A model generated the notes under the pieces. It saw only the letters and a program-made list of their open reading frames with translations. It was not told where the DNA came from and ran no database searches. Position numbers and translations under genes: made by a program. From Rhizophagus clarus (Eukaryota > Glomeromycota > Glomeromycetes > Glomerales > Glomeraceae): a stretch of DNA of 64,000 nt. How positions within the stretch are numbered: position 1 is the stretch's first letter; every line of letters starts with the position of its first letter. This document shows, in pieces, positions 14,601 to 25,805 of this stretch. Where the stretch lies: contig BLAL01000005.1 in NCBI GenBank assembly GCA_015698045.1, forward strand, positions 434,001 through 498,000, given 5' to 3'.

Positions 14601-15146
14601 TTTCTAATGATAAGAATTATCCTAATGCTACAAACATCGTGAGTTCATGCAAATAAGAAATTTCTCAATATCTGGTGTTACATTACTGGTCAAATTTCTT
14701 CAATCGGATTATTGGATTTGATAATCTTATTAAGTCCGAATAAAGTCAACTTATAAACATAGCCAACATTGACTAAATTATAAAATGCAAATTTTAAGGA
14801 CGAGAACAAATCATCATGTTAATAAAATAAAATACTTTATTTGGTCATGTGATTCAGTTTTGACCAATCACAATCATGGAAATTAAATTTTTTTGCCGTC
14901 AGAATTTATTATGAGAAACCCAACTATTTAATATAAATATATATATGTGTGCGTATTTGATAATTTGCATAATTTCCAATCTAGCCTTTCAGAAACCTAA
15001 GAGCAATGATGCTGCGAATTATCAACGTAAATGGACTTTTAATGTCTTATTACTCAGTTTATAAAAGGGTCAAATACAGATTCAAAGAATGTAACTGATA
15101 ACTTGCATTTATGAGCGTCCTCAGTCTACCTTAACAATACTTATAA
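11619..15146. other. Gene-poor stretch
   Basis: No exon chain could be built on either strand over about 3.5 kb. CACGTG cores occur near 12666, 12726 and 14254. Short frames such as 11880-12068 (-) and 13600-13788 (-) are A/T-run driven. A slightly less AT-rich part at about 12590-12860 has no recognisable RNA fold. Confidence 0.45.
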
Positions 15147-15182
15147 GAGGGGAAGATCACTAGTGCTAGTGATCTTCCCCTC
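15147..15182. repeat. Perfect 17-bp-arm palindrome
   Basis: The arm GAGGGGAAGATCACTAG at 15147-15163 is followed by a 2-bp centre TG and its exact reverse complement at 15166-15182. A perfect 36-bp foldback in otherwise unstructured DNA could be a cruciform-forming site, a protein-binding dyad, or the tips of an excised element. Confidence 0.9.
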
Positions 15183-16003
15183 CAATAATTGCTAAATATG
15201 TAAATTTTACGCCTTTTTTTTAATGCAAGAGTAGTTTTAAATCGTTATTTTCTGTTCTTATTCTTACAGAATGGAGTAAACAAGAAAAATAATACATAAA
15301 ATATTTTTCTTAGGATTTTGTGATTGTATTAGTATTATTAATTTATGATTTTAAAGTTGTACATATCAACAATTTATAGGATTTCCGAATAAGGTTTAGA
15401 ACCAGTTGCAATAAAATCTGTTTAACCTGGATATCGTTTAAATCCGAATATTAATTTCTCATCAATAGTAATATATAAATAAAGATGCGTAATAAAATAT
15501 GATACCAGAACCCTCGGAGCGGTAATTCATATCGTACAATGAATTGTAAATGCTGGCCGATCGAGATTTGTAACGCAGTAGAGCAATGGGCTCGAATTCT
15601 GGTATCATTAACAATAAATCAGGGCACAAAATTGCGCAATGAGCAGAACTTTCGAGAAGACATGTCTACGAAAATTTCTTGACTGTCTTAACAAGGTTTA
15701 TTAATAGAACCGGACCTCTGTGATGCGCAAAATTGCGTCAGAAGTTTCGAGCAAACATTCATAACGCAAATATGACTCTTTGACTCGGTTTATTATAGTT
15801 CCTCAAAAAATAAATCAATGATGTATTACTGCGCACAATCCATATTATGCGGTACCCACGTGTTTCGTTATTATTTTGATCACATCCCTTTTTATTGACT
15901 CCAATATATTATAATAAGTCACAAAATCTATTTAATTATTATTTTAACGATTTTTAAATAATTTTGAGGATTTATTTTTATACTACATCTTTCCTCTGTT
16001 CAT
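15183..16003. other. Spacer with the inverted-repeat element and a diverged direct repeat
   Basis: Outside the 15499-15608 element no gene is seen. Two related blocks, GCACAAAATTGCGCAATGAGCAGA near 15625 and GCGCAAAATTGCGTCAGA near 15725, suggest an old duplication of about 100 bp. Confidence 0.4.
15499..15608. repeat. Short element bounded by 12-bp inverted repeats, partly tRNA-like
   Basis: ATGATACCAGAA at 15499-15510 is matched by its reverse complement at 15597-15608. The 110 bp between and including them are less AT-rich. They contain GTAACGCAGTAGAGCA and GGGCTCGAATTC, which resemble the A-box region and T-arm of tRNA genes but are in the wrong order and spacing for a functional tRNA. 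It may be a tiny non-autonomous element or an unknown structured RNA. Confidence 0.4.
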
Positions 16004-16531
16004 ATGGCTAATCCTCCTAATTTTGTCCGTCAAAAAATTCAAGAAAACGAAGATAAACTTGCGAGAAATTATTCCTTAGGCAAGCAATAAAAAAATTAGC
16101 AGTCAAATTATTTTCACAAGTATGTTACCGTTTATAAATATTAATTGGTATTTTTACATTTAGCTTCTACAGCTCTCCAAACTATATTACAACATTCACA
16201 GACGGCTAAAATAGTCCTCCGTTCAATCAAAGACAATATTGACAACGAAATGCTCATATTGCTCTTTCATTGGTATTAATGATGTGCAAGTCCAAATTTG
16301 CGTAATGGAGTTGCAGGCCAGACACAACAGGCAATAGTTAATAACTTATTTGCTAACGGAGCAACAGACTATAGGAATCTTGGCGTTCTTTTCACTTTTC
16401 CAGACGATGTGATAAGAGCCAAACGTCAAACTGGCGTGCCGGATATCTGTCATGCCGTTATCAGATTCAATAGAGTACCATCACTCGTAAGGAATGTTAA
16501 CCTCGAAGATTATCTAGTTGTTTTTGAATGA
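16004..16531 (+). pseudogene. Unrecognised small protein gene, apparently broken
   Basis: An ATG at 16004 opens MANPPNFVRQKIQENEDKLA, then a stop-bearing intron-like gap ends near 16163. A second exon follows with STALQTILQHSQTAKIVLRS and an amphipathic helix-rich stretch. The frame then shifts twice around 16275-16320, and a third coding block runs 16320-16531, ending VNLEDYLVVFE. Codon use and the exon-like blocks show a formerly protein-coding gene, with the third block (GATDYRNLGVLFTFPDDVIR) looking conserved. I do not recognise the family. It could also be an intact gene with mis-sequenced bases. Confidence 0.5.
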
Positions 16532-16639
16532 AGGATGAACGATTTTTTTTATGTTTTCAAAGTTCTATCATACTTTTTTAAAATATGTTATGTTGCGAAT
16601 GCTTTATTAATACAGCAATAAAAAATAAATACAATTGTC

Positions 16640-17310
16640 CGTGATACATGATATTTCAAATAAAGCTACCTATGCTCCTACTCTAATTCCTAATTCGACT
16701 TCCCTGCAAGATTGCTCGTTGACCTATGCTTTGTTACTACCCTCTCTTTACTTCGGAAATCTGAATCAGGTTTTTGTACCTCGTGTAATAACCAAGCGAT
16801 ATGGCCAAGAACCCTTTCAACCATATCCTTACTATCATACACGACAACTATCGATAATAATTTTGAATCCCATAAATATTCACTTCTCTATCTCACTTGC
16901 TTTGCGCTTACAGCAGATTCCAGTTATACGGCATTCTAAGTAATGCCCACTGTGAAGAATCGTCTTTCAGATCTTTGTATTCGCAAGTGAAAGACGGGAA
17001 TGCTGATTCGTCAAGTCCGTAAAGCTAACACATCTTCGGGAATGACCATTCTGAAAAAACTTTTGAAGGCGTCTCAAAGAACACAGTAAACTTGAAGCAG
17101 TTCTTAGTCACGAGCACTCAGAGCATTTCACGCAACGCCTGGTCATTCTGAGGTGAGTATTTTCCGCTGTCGCATATGAAGTTGAGTACTGCTCTATCAT
17201 TTTCAAGTGATGGTGGTTTGTTCTTCCCATATGGAAACTTTGAGGCTTTCGAGGGTTGCGTGTTCGATATTCACAGTCCATTTGAAGGACCTAGTGTGCC
17301 TCGGGCTAAC
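16640..17310 (-). pseudogene. Crinkler-like (CRN) effector-type gene, fossil
   Basis: Read on the minus strand, several coding-looking blocks appear in order: FKWTVNIEHATLESLKVSI, then ENDRAVLNFICDSGKYSP, then KNCFKFTVFFETPSKVFSEW, and further down VERVLGHIAWLLHEVQKPD with KHRSTSNLAGKS. The first blocks have the ubiquitin-like header style of crinkler/CRN-like proteins expanded in Glomeromycotina, proteins studied as putative effectors or self/non-self nucleases. The copy is broken in several places and is treated as a fossil. Family assignment rests on recall of related proteins and is moderate. Confidence 0.45.
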
Positions 17311-17767
17311 AATAATATCGAACGCTATAATTAATGGAAAGGTTAGTAAATATCTTTCCTTTCCTTTGGTCGGTCATAACCTGAAAATTTCAGCCGGGAG
17401 CCAGTTCTAACATTATAATCGAAGTTTTCAATATTGTTCAATGTTCTCATTTATCGGTAATTAAACATCAAAAACTTATTATTTTTATAAAGGCCAAGAA
17501 AATTATCAAACACGAGTCAGAAAAGTGGATTAAATAATTGGCTCTTATTAAATGGACAAGTATTGTATTTTATAATTGAATAAAAATGTTTAATATACTT
17601 TATTTACCATTTTTGTCCAAATTACAAACTAAGATTACTTAGTGTTTGAACAAAAATTTTTTTTTAAAAGAAAATCAAATTTTAAGACTAAAGATGAATT
17701 ATTAAAGGAAATAACAACCCTAAGAACATTCTTTTTTAAATGAATTTAATTGAGTCAGTTTATAAAT
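17311..17767. other. Spacer downstream of the kinase
   Basis: No gene seen apart from the possible outer edge of the fossil ending near 17310. It is AT-rich and serves as the 3' flank of the minus-strand kinase. Confidence 0.4.
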
Positions 17768-20700
17768 TTACCTCTTTCTTTTAATCGATCTTATCAATTT
17801 TGATAGTTTTTTAACATGTTCTGTAAAAAAAAAAAATTTTATAGCTAGCTAATTGATACAACTTTACAAGTTCAATATTATTATTAATAACTTACTTATA
17901 ATATTAAATCTCTTCTTCAGATTTTTCGGATTTCCCGATTTTTGCCTAACTTTTTCATCTATAGATTAATTTAAATATCAATTAATGTCTTTTTTATACA
18001 TATACAGTATATACTGTTTTAATAATATTAAAATCACCTTTAAAATTATTTATACAATCTCGGGTTTCGAAATTTGGTTTGTTTTTTTCATCTAATAAAT
18101 TGTATAATGATTAAATAAAATCCAAAAATTAAACTAAATTATTTTATATAAATCAATATTAAACTTACTATATTCAATTTTTTCAAATTGATGATTATTT
18201 GATTTATCAATTTCTTAAAAACAAGAATAAAAAAAAAAATTAACTATTATTCAATTAAAAATAAAAAAAAAATTTTTTATTTTTATACTTACCTTTAATA
18301 ATAATTGGTTTTATTAAAATTTTACTTTTAGGGGTTTCTAAATTATCTTGTTTATTTGAATGAAAAGTTTGGGATTATTATACTTTTTTTTTTCTTATTT
18401 TTATTCATGTAAAAATCTAACATTTATTACCTTCAATTGTATAAGATTTTGCTGAATTTTCAACAATTAATGAATTTAATAAAATATCTAAAAAGATGTA
18501 ATCAAGTTAAGTTAACCTTTTAATTTTAAAATTTTCAATAATTTCAAACTTTCATACCTTCAGAAATTTCCAAATTATTATGCTGTTCTACATTATATTG
18601 CTGTTCTACATTATGTTGCTCTTCTAAACAAGAGTTTTTATCCTCGTCTATAAAAAAATTCATTATAAAAATAAATAATTACAAATAATTAATTTATAAA
18701 ATTACTTACCCTCAATAATATTTGATTTTAGTATCTGATTATTCAACTCATTATTGTTATTATTAACATCTAAAATTTAAAAAATAATTTTGTTAAAAAG
18801 GTTCAGTAAATTAAATAGACTTCAAAATTTTAAATATTATAATACTTTTAAATTTCAAATCATCTTGATTTAGGTTATTATCAAACCCTTTGACCAATTA
18901 TAATAGATAATAATAAGTAAAATATATTTTTATAATGAATGTTACAGTAGTTTGAATTTACCGTTATCAACTGGTATATTAAAATCATAAGATTTATTAC
19001 GAAGTGCTATAAAAATAAATATTCAAAAGATTATTACATTTAAAGAGGTATAAAAGCAATTATTATAATAATTATTTACCTTCTTGCTCTATTTATTTAA
19101 AGGAATGAGAATAATGGGAAAGTAAGTACGAATTAATAACTGGTTTAATATTTATAGTATTTAATATCTTACCTTCAGTTGTATCTGGTACTTTATTATC
19201 TTCAGGAATTTCCATATCATTTTGTTGTTCTGAATGAAAATCTGTATAATTGCAGATTTCATTCTCATCTAAGAAAAATAATTAGTAAGAATTTATTTTT
19301 ACATTCTTTGCTTTATACAATTTTAAAAAATTTTATCAAAATAAATATAAAATTAATTAATTACCTTCAATAATATTTGATTTTAATGTTTGGTGGTTCG
19401 GCTCATAAATGTTATTAAGACCTAAATTGAAAATAGTTTTCGTTAAAAAAGTTCAGTAATTAAATAATAGACATTAAATTTTTTAAACATATAATACTTT
19501 TAGATTCCGAATCATCTCGATTTTTTATTGGGTCATTATCAAATTCTTTGACTAATTATGAAAAATAAGCAAATAAAAATATTAATTCAAAATGTACTTA
19601 TTGTTATCATTCAGATGATTAGGAATATGCGGTTTTTAATAACCGGTATTTTATAAGAAATCCAATATTGAAATCAGTATTAATGGCATTAATTTCTATT
19701 GGTCGCCGCATTATTCCTAATGACTGAACAATAACTCAGTTATTGGATGGGGTTCGACCGATATACTTACTCCCCATCCAATAACTATTTATTATCAACT
19801 GCCATACTTTCAGTTTGTTCCAGTACTTGGTTATTTTCAAGAATCTCCATATCATTTTGTTGTTCTAAATTAAAATCTGTATTGTCGTATATCTCATTCT
19901 CATCTAAAACAAAATAATAAGAATTTGCTTGATCTTTTCAGAAGAATTTATTAAAATAAAATAGATAAAAAATTATTTACCTTCAATAATATTTAACTTT
20001 AATATTTGGTTACTTGGCTCGTTAATGTTGTTAATACCTATATTTAATAAGATATCTTTGTAAGAAAATCCAATAAATAAACTGACTTTAAATTTCAAAT
20101 ATTATAATACTTTTAGATTCAGAATCATCTTGATTTTTTATTGGATCATTATCAAAATCTATAACTAATTATGAAAAATAGACAATAATAAATGTAATGT
20201 ATTTTTATAATGGTGAATACGAATGTACTTGTACTTACGGTTATCAACTGGTATGCAAAGATCATGAAGTTTACTATGAAATGCTATAAAAAATCAAAAT
20301 ATTCGTAAAAGTTATTACGATCAAAAAGTGATAAAACGATTATTAAGATAATTATTTACCTTCCTGTTCTACTGTTTATTTAAAGAAATGAATGAGTTAA
20401 TAGTTAGTTTAACTAGAAAAGTCTAATATATCTAATATTTTACCTTCAGTTGCATTTCTTGGTTCCGGTAAATTTTCAAATTGATAAAGTTTACTAGTTG
20501 ATAATGATCGTATCTTAGTATTTGAATTTGAATTTAAATTGGCCTGAGAGAGTTGATTATATTCTAAAGTGTCAAATTCATTGTCGTAAGAATCTCTCCG
20601 CATCTTTTTGATTGCATGAAGAAGAGTTCGTGCGTCAGGTCTTTTTAATGGATCAGCGTCCCAACATAGTTTCATCAACATTTCATATTGAAATGGAATG

Positions 20701-21886
20701 CTTGAAACAATTTTTGGTCTCATACCATTAACTATTTTCATTGCAAGATCATAATCATGTTCATGATCGTTAAAAGGAATTTGGCCTGATGAAATTTCCC
20801 ACATGAGTATACCAAAACTATATATATCAGACGCAAAAGTATATCCTTTTCCAATTATAGCTTCAGGCGCTATATAGGGAAGATTTCCATATATACATTT
20901 TGTTGATTTATCAGCAGGTCTACGAAATCCAAAATCACTTATATACCAAAAATTCTTATCTTGTGAGTATAAAATATTTCCAGGATGCAAATTTTGATGA
21001 ACTGCATTATTAATATGAATTCTATAAAGCGCTTCAATTATATCATAAACCGCATTTACTTTTTCTTTCCATGTACATTGATGTTGTAGTAAATAATTTC
21101 TCAAGTTTGTATCCATTAAATACATTACAAGCATATAACCTTTATTATTTGATGGATCTAGAGTTAAACCATAAATTCTAACTATTCCTGAATATTTGTT
21201 GCCTATAGCTAAATGTGATTTTGCCTATAAATAATAATATTTGTTAAATAATAAAAAAATTTAATTCAAAGATTAAATTTAAAAATACATACCTCTTCAA
21301 ACCAATTTTTATTAGCATTATTAATGTCTTTCAATCTCTTAAGTATTACTTTATGCATTCCAAATCTTTTCAGTTGTTTTTCCTTAGGATCCCATATGCA
21401 ATATCTTCCATCAATCCAATCTGCCAAATAAACTTTAGAACATCCACCTTTAGTTATATATTCAATATTTTGTAAATTATCATAAGGTATCCATTCAATT
21501 ATTTGATCAGGGCGAAGAGATTCCAATTGACATCTCTGTATTAAATCATCAACATAATTATTTTCAGACGTCCAATTTGAAAAATCATTTTTCAAATAGG
21601 TTCGAACACAATGTTCACAATATAATGTAGCAAAACAATCTTGTTGACATTCTTCACAAAATCTTTTTTTTCCTTCATTATAAAGAATTTTTTGATAATC
21701 ATAATATACGGTCAATGATTTTATAGCCTCTGTTCGTTCAACCATCGTAAGAGATTCATCATCAAGGATTGTTTGCTTTTGAAATTCATATCGTTCAGTT
21801 ATATCCTTATAAATTTTAAAATCTGTTAAAGTAACAATTTTACTAAGTATAGCAACAACTTTTTCTTTTCTAATAATGGATGTCAT
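17768..21886 (-). CDS. TKL-like kinase with a long tail of duplicated mini-exons
   Basis: Exon 1 (21886-21293) encodes a CxxC...CxxC cysteine motif (FCEEC, YCEHC), EWIPYDNLQNIEYITKGG and the lysine strand VILKRL. Exon 2 (21224-20444) encodes the rest of the kinase: catalytic loop HQNLHPGNIL, DFG (ISDFGF), YIAPEAI, DIYSFGILMWEISSG, and the tail NLPEPRNATE. The catalytic HRD aspartate is Asn, so activity is doubtful. Then follow exons at 20371-20360, 20283-20239, 20164-20111, 20037-19981, 19903-19808, 19551-19498, 19421-19365, 19268-19173, 19088-19080, 19006-18962, 18887-18846, 18769-18710, 18647-18558, 18487-18431, 18346-18293, 18213-18169, 18091-18038, 17958-17896 and 17820-17768. All internal tail exons are multiples of three in phase 1-1. 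The joined product is about 805 aa, ending in a basic SKLIRSIKRKR. The tail is acidic and Asn/Gln-rich with no known domain. The 18887 acceptor is the weakest. Confidence 0.75.
19618..19785. repeat. Two adjacent inverted repeats inside a kinase intron
   Basis: IR1 has arms ATTAGGAATATGCGG (19618-19632) and CCGCATTATTCCTAAT (about 19706-19721), differing by one inserted base. IR2 has arms AGTTATTGGATGGGG (19738-19752) and CCCCATCCAATAACT (19771-19785), an exact match. The pair lies between kinase tail exons 19903-19808 and 19551-19498, where two exons expected from the duplicated module are missing. Flanks read TTGATAATAA and ATGATAACAA on the minus strand, a possible imperfect target duplication. 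A composite MITE insertion is the likely explanation. Confidence 0.6.
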
Positions 21887-21914
21887 TTTATTTATATTTT
21901 ATTTATTTATTATT

Positions 21915-21948
<34 letters not shown>

Positions 21949-23066
21949 GAGAGAAGAGGGGGAAAAAAAAAAATTCAGAAAGGATCTCTTGTGAAAAATT
22001 TCTTAAAATAGTAAGAAAAGAAATTTTAAATTTATCGAAAACTTGAAAATTGTTGTATTTTTTGGTAAGCTCATTTTTCTAAAACAAGCTAAAGTAATTC
22101 TATTTTTTTTTTGGTAACTTTAACAAATTGTTGAACATTTTTCCACTTTTTGCGTCATATCTAATACATCAGGTTAAAAAGAATCGCCTAAAATGTAATA
22201 TAATTATATAAAAAAAAAAACCTTTAAACAAGTACAAAATAACGAAATTTCAAATATTTTGGTTGATCAATATCCGTAGCAACAAAATTCATACCAAGAG
22301 AATAACGAGAATAATTAAACCAATTTGATTATTGAACAAGAAAAAATTTTGAACTTTGAAAGAAAATGGTATCAAAGGTTTCGTATTAACCTTCAAATAA
22401 TAATATATTGAATAGTGAAAATCAGGGTTTAAATTAACGCCCAATCAAATTCACTCCAAATAACATAGATAAATGTCGGATGATGACGTACCGCATTTAT
22501 TTATTACCAAACTCAAGTGCAAGCCGTTTGTAATTTTTCGATCGAGATGGTCAAGCAATACTATAAATGAAATGATTTCATTTACCGGTATCAGCGGGAT
22601 AACCTTAAAATTTTGTTTTTCCATAACAAATTAGAACAACAATAGCATTTGGAAATGATATCAGATATAGGATTTTGTAGATCCTAACAAATTTATTGTT
22701 CAATTAATTCCTAATAAAGTTAAACCTCTTAAAATAATTAGAATTTATTAAGGAAAGAAAAGAAAGAAATCGGTTATATATTGAACCAATAACTTTGCTG
22801 ATTGCAAAATAGATATTCTTACATATTAATATCGAATTAAATATCCATTTTTTTTTCTGCTCTTGCAAGATATTCCTATTGGATGATGTCAATATGATAA
22901 ATCAATACGATACTTTCGATTAACGGTTGATACTTTCGGATTAACGGTTTGAAAAGTTACAATATTTATTTATTTGTGTCTTAAAAAAAAAATGGTTTAT
23001 ATCCGTTATACAAATATTTTCCCTATTTCTTTACAATCATACTACTAAAGCATGCGCCAATCCAGA

Positions 23067-23075
23067 TATAAAAAG
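23067..23075 (+). promoter_or_regulatory. TATA-like box upstream of ATG22-like gene
   Basis: TATAAAAAG lies about 480 bp before the ATG at 23551. The distance is long, so it would need a long or spliced 5' UTR. Such strings are frequent by chance in this AT-rich DNA, so the support is weak. Confidence 0.2.
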
Positions 23076-23089
23076 ACGCCAATCAAAAT

Positions 23090-23220
23090 ATTCCTTTTTT
23101 AACAATTTTCTTGTTGAAAGCTGATCCTCTAGTGCATTGTTATTTGATGTATAGGTTTCTTTTTTTAACAATTTCTTGGCAAGTATTGATGTTCTAGTGC
23201 ATTATTCTTTGATGTACAAG
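23090..23220 (+). repeat. Imperfect tandem repeat, about 66-bp period
   Basis: Two adjacent units share TTTTTTTAACAATTT, then CTTG, then TCTAGTGCATT and TTTGATGTA. They are diverged at scattered positions, indicating an older local duplication in the region upstream of the ATG22-like gene. Confidence 0.65.
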
Positions 23221-23550
23221 TAACAGTTCTTGGTTTCTTGGTTTTTTTCGTGATAATAAAATGAATACAGTATTAATTACATCATATAAATATGTGATTG
23301 ATCGGCGTAAATCAATTATTATCATTGATTAATTAGGAATTGTATATGTATTACAATTAGTTACCTCATAAAACACGCTTTAGACTAAACTAATTTCACC
23401 TCGTTTGTAATCTTGATTTGTGGTAGTATTTTTCTCCTTTCAGAAGTGAATTCCGGTTGTATTAAACTATAAAGACCCTGAAACTACTTTTATCGTGTTT
23501 TTTAAAAAATTTTCACACAAAAAAAAAAAAATTTTTTATCCTAAAAAAAA

Positions 23551-25739
23551 ATGGCAGAATTTATTCCCGAAATGGAAAAAGATGAAGAAAAATTAGGAGT
23601 AGAAATTATCAAAGATGATAAGGAAGAACCTTTAACAAAAAAAGAATTGGGAGGATGGTATATGTACAGTTTTGCTGTATGTTTCTTTAATCCTTTTATA
23701 ATCACTTTGTCATGAAAATTTCGAAAGATTAGTGAACCTTTTTTAACCGATTATTTTTGTTATTTAGTGCGGCGTTTACGACACCGCAGTAATTGGGCGT
23801 AATTATTATTTTTTTTTTTTTATCCAAAGAAAAATTCAAATAAATCTTTATACTCAATATAAATAATTATATTGTTATTTGTAGTATTTCTTCCGGTCGT
23901 ACTTGAAAATCTTGCAAGACAAGCCGGTTACAAACTTGACCGTGTTACCCCTTGTGATACTGTAAGTTATCCAGTTATTTTTCACCATAGCAATTCGGTT
24001 AATAAATAAACATTTTTCACGTGATCTATTTTATTTTAGACGGTAACAGATGATAAATGCGTGGTGAAGTTTGGAGCTGGATATGCTGATACATCAAGTT
24101 ATTCTTTATATATAGTTGCACTATCCGTACTTTTTCAATGTTTTTTATTTATTGGTAGTAGTTCTTTAGCTGATCATGGAGGTAATTAACAAATTTTTTT
24201 TAATAAACAATATATATTTATTTATTTTTAAACCATATAAATAATGAATTTTTTTTTTTTATATTAGCGAATCGAAAGAAATTTCTTATGTTTTATTCAT
24301 ATACTGGGGCCATCGCTGTAGCTTTTTTCGCGTTGATACTAAAAGTTGGTAATCAAAGTGGTATGCACATTTGTTAAGATTAGTGAATCACTTTTCTCAT
24401 GAAATATAATTTTAACTTTTATTCGCATGTTTATTTCAGAATGGTACTGGATTGCAGGCATATTAACTGTAATCTCGTAAGTATCATAGTATATACCTTG
24501 TCAATCTTTTTTGGTCATCATTTTTTTAATTTCTTCGATTACTTTTCTTAGGAACTGTTGTTTCGGTGCAGCATATGTATTTTACTTGGCATACATTCCA
24601 ATATATTCACGTATACACCCAAAAGTGTTATCACTAAGGAAAACGAATCCATCCAAAGAAGATTTATTAAAAGCTCAAGAAGATATTTCAACAAATTTAT
24701 CGGCACATAGTACAAGTATAGGATTTGTAGCAGGATTATTAGTAATATTTGTGGGATTAGGTATTGTTCTTGGATTAGGTTCATCCGATACCGGTTTACA
24801 ATATGCGGTATCTTTTGGTGGTGGTTGGTGGGTAGTTTGGTTAACTGTTCCTTTATTTTTGTTAAAAACACATCCACGACCTCCTTTACCAAGGTAAGTA
24901 ATAAATATGTTTTAAATTTACATAAAAGAAAATTCACCATCTAATTTTATTCTCTTTTATTATAGTACCGAAAATGTATTTTTGTATCCTTTCAAGAGAA
25001 CCTTTAAAACTATTTTATCAGCAAAGAAATTGTGGCAAACTGCGAAATTTTTGGTGGCTTGGTTTTTTTTAAGTGATGGAATAAATACCATAGCTCCATT
25101 GGCTGCTTTATTTGCAAAAACAAACCTTGAAGTTGATGATAAAGAATTAATAATAGTAGCAATTATTGTTCCGTTAACTGCAGCAATCGGAATTTATTGT
25201 TTTCGTTTAATAGAAAAATTTTTTAAATTATCCATAAAAACGATGATATTAATTAATTCATTCTTAATATTCATAGTACCCGTATATGTATTATTAGGAT
25301 TTGTATTGCCATTTGGTTTAAGAGAAAAATGGGAAGTTTGGTTATTTGCTGTTTATTTTGGATTAAGTTTAGGCAGTGTACAATCATATTGTCAAACTTT
25401 GTTTAGTACTTTGATACCAACAGGACATGAGAACGAATTCTTTTCACTGTATTTAATTACAGCAAAGGTTTGTATAAATTATTATATTTGTAATAAATAT
25501 ATATTTTTTACTTATTTTAAAAAAAAATCATCTTTCCTCTCTTTACGTAGGGATCTAGCTGGTTAGGTCCTTTGGTTACAGGTGCTATAGCCGATGCTAC
25601 TCATGATACAAGGAATGGATTCTGGTTTTTGGCTTTTTCGTTATTGTTCCCTTTTTTGATCTTTTTCACTATCGATGCGGAAAAAGGTGTAAATGATGCT
25701 AAAGATTTTGCTAGAAATGAAACAGAAGAAAATGTTTAA
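23551..25739 (+). CDS. ATG22: ATG22-like vacuolar amino-acid effluxer (MFS)
   Basis: Nine exons (23551-23676, 23768-23798, 23885-23961, 24040-24181, 24268-24360, 24440-24476, 24552-24893, 24966-25467, 25551-25739) join in frame to about 512 aa with correct GT-AG borders. The product has a short acidic N-terminus, then KKELGGWYMYSFA and ENLARQAGY, followed by about twelve hydrophobic segments. Family marks include SNCCFGAAYVFYLAYIP, GFVAGLLVIF, WWVVWLTVPLFLLK, FLLSDGI-type AWFFLSDGINTIAP, and GSVQSYCQTLFSTLIPTGHE with SSWLGPLVTGAI. ATG22 proteins export amino acids from the vacuole after autophagic breakdown. The symbol is by family; fungi often have several paralogues. A CACGTG lies in intron 3. 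Confidence 0.92.
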
Positions 25740-25805
25740 ACCCGAGTTTATTAATTTTTAATTTGATTTATATATAGATAGACAAATTAGAAAAAATTTA
25801 ATAGT

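Larger units (their letters stand above)
21887..23550. other. Divergent intergenic region between kinase and ATG22-like gene
   Basis: No gene is seen. A long T-run followed by an A-run lies at about 21915-21950. A 20-bp tandem pair GATACTTTCG(G)ATTAACGGTT occurs at about 22910-22955. The 23090-23220 repeat and a TATA-like site are listed separately. Confidence 0.45.

Noticed and set aside
15499-15608. tRNA gene
   Set aside because: Box-like motifs and a 12-bp closing stem exist, but arm order and spacing do not give a cloverleaf.
16635-16943. Two overlapping plus-strand frames of 102 and 75 residues
   Set aside because: The opposite strand carries ordered blocks of a recognisable family fossil, so the plus frames are shadows.
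24548-24940. 130-residue minus-strand frame
   Set aside because: It is antisense to exon 7 of the ATG22-like gene, whose frame is supported by splicing and family motifs.
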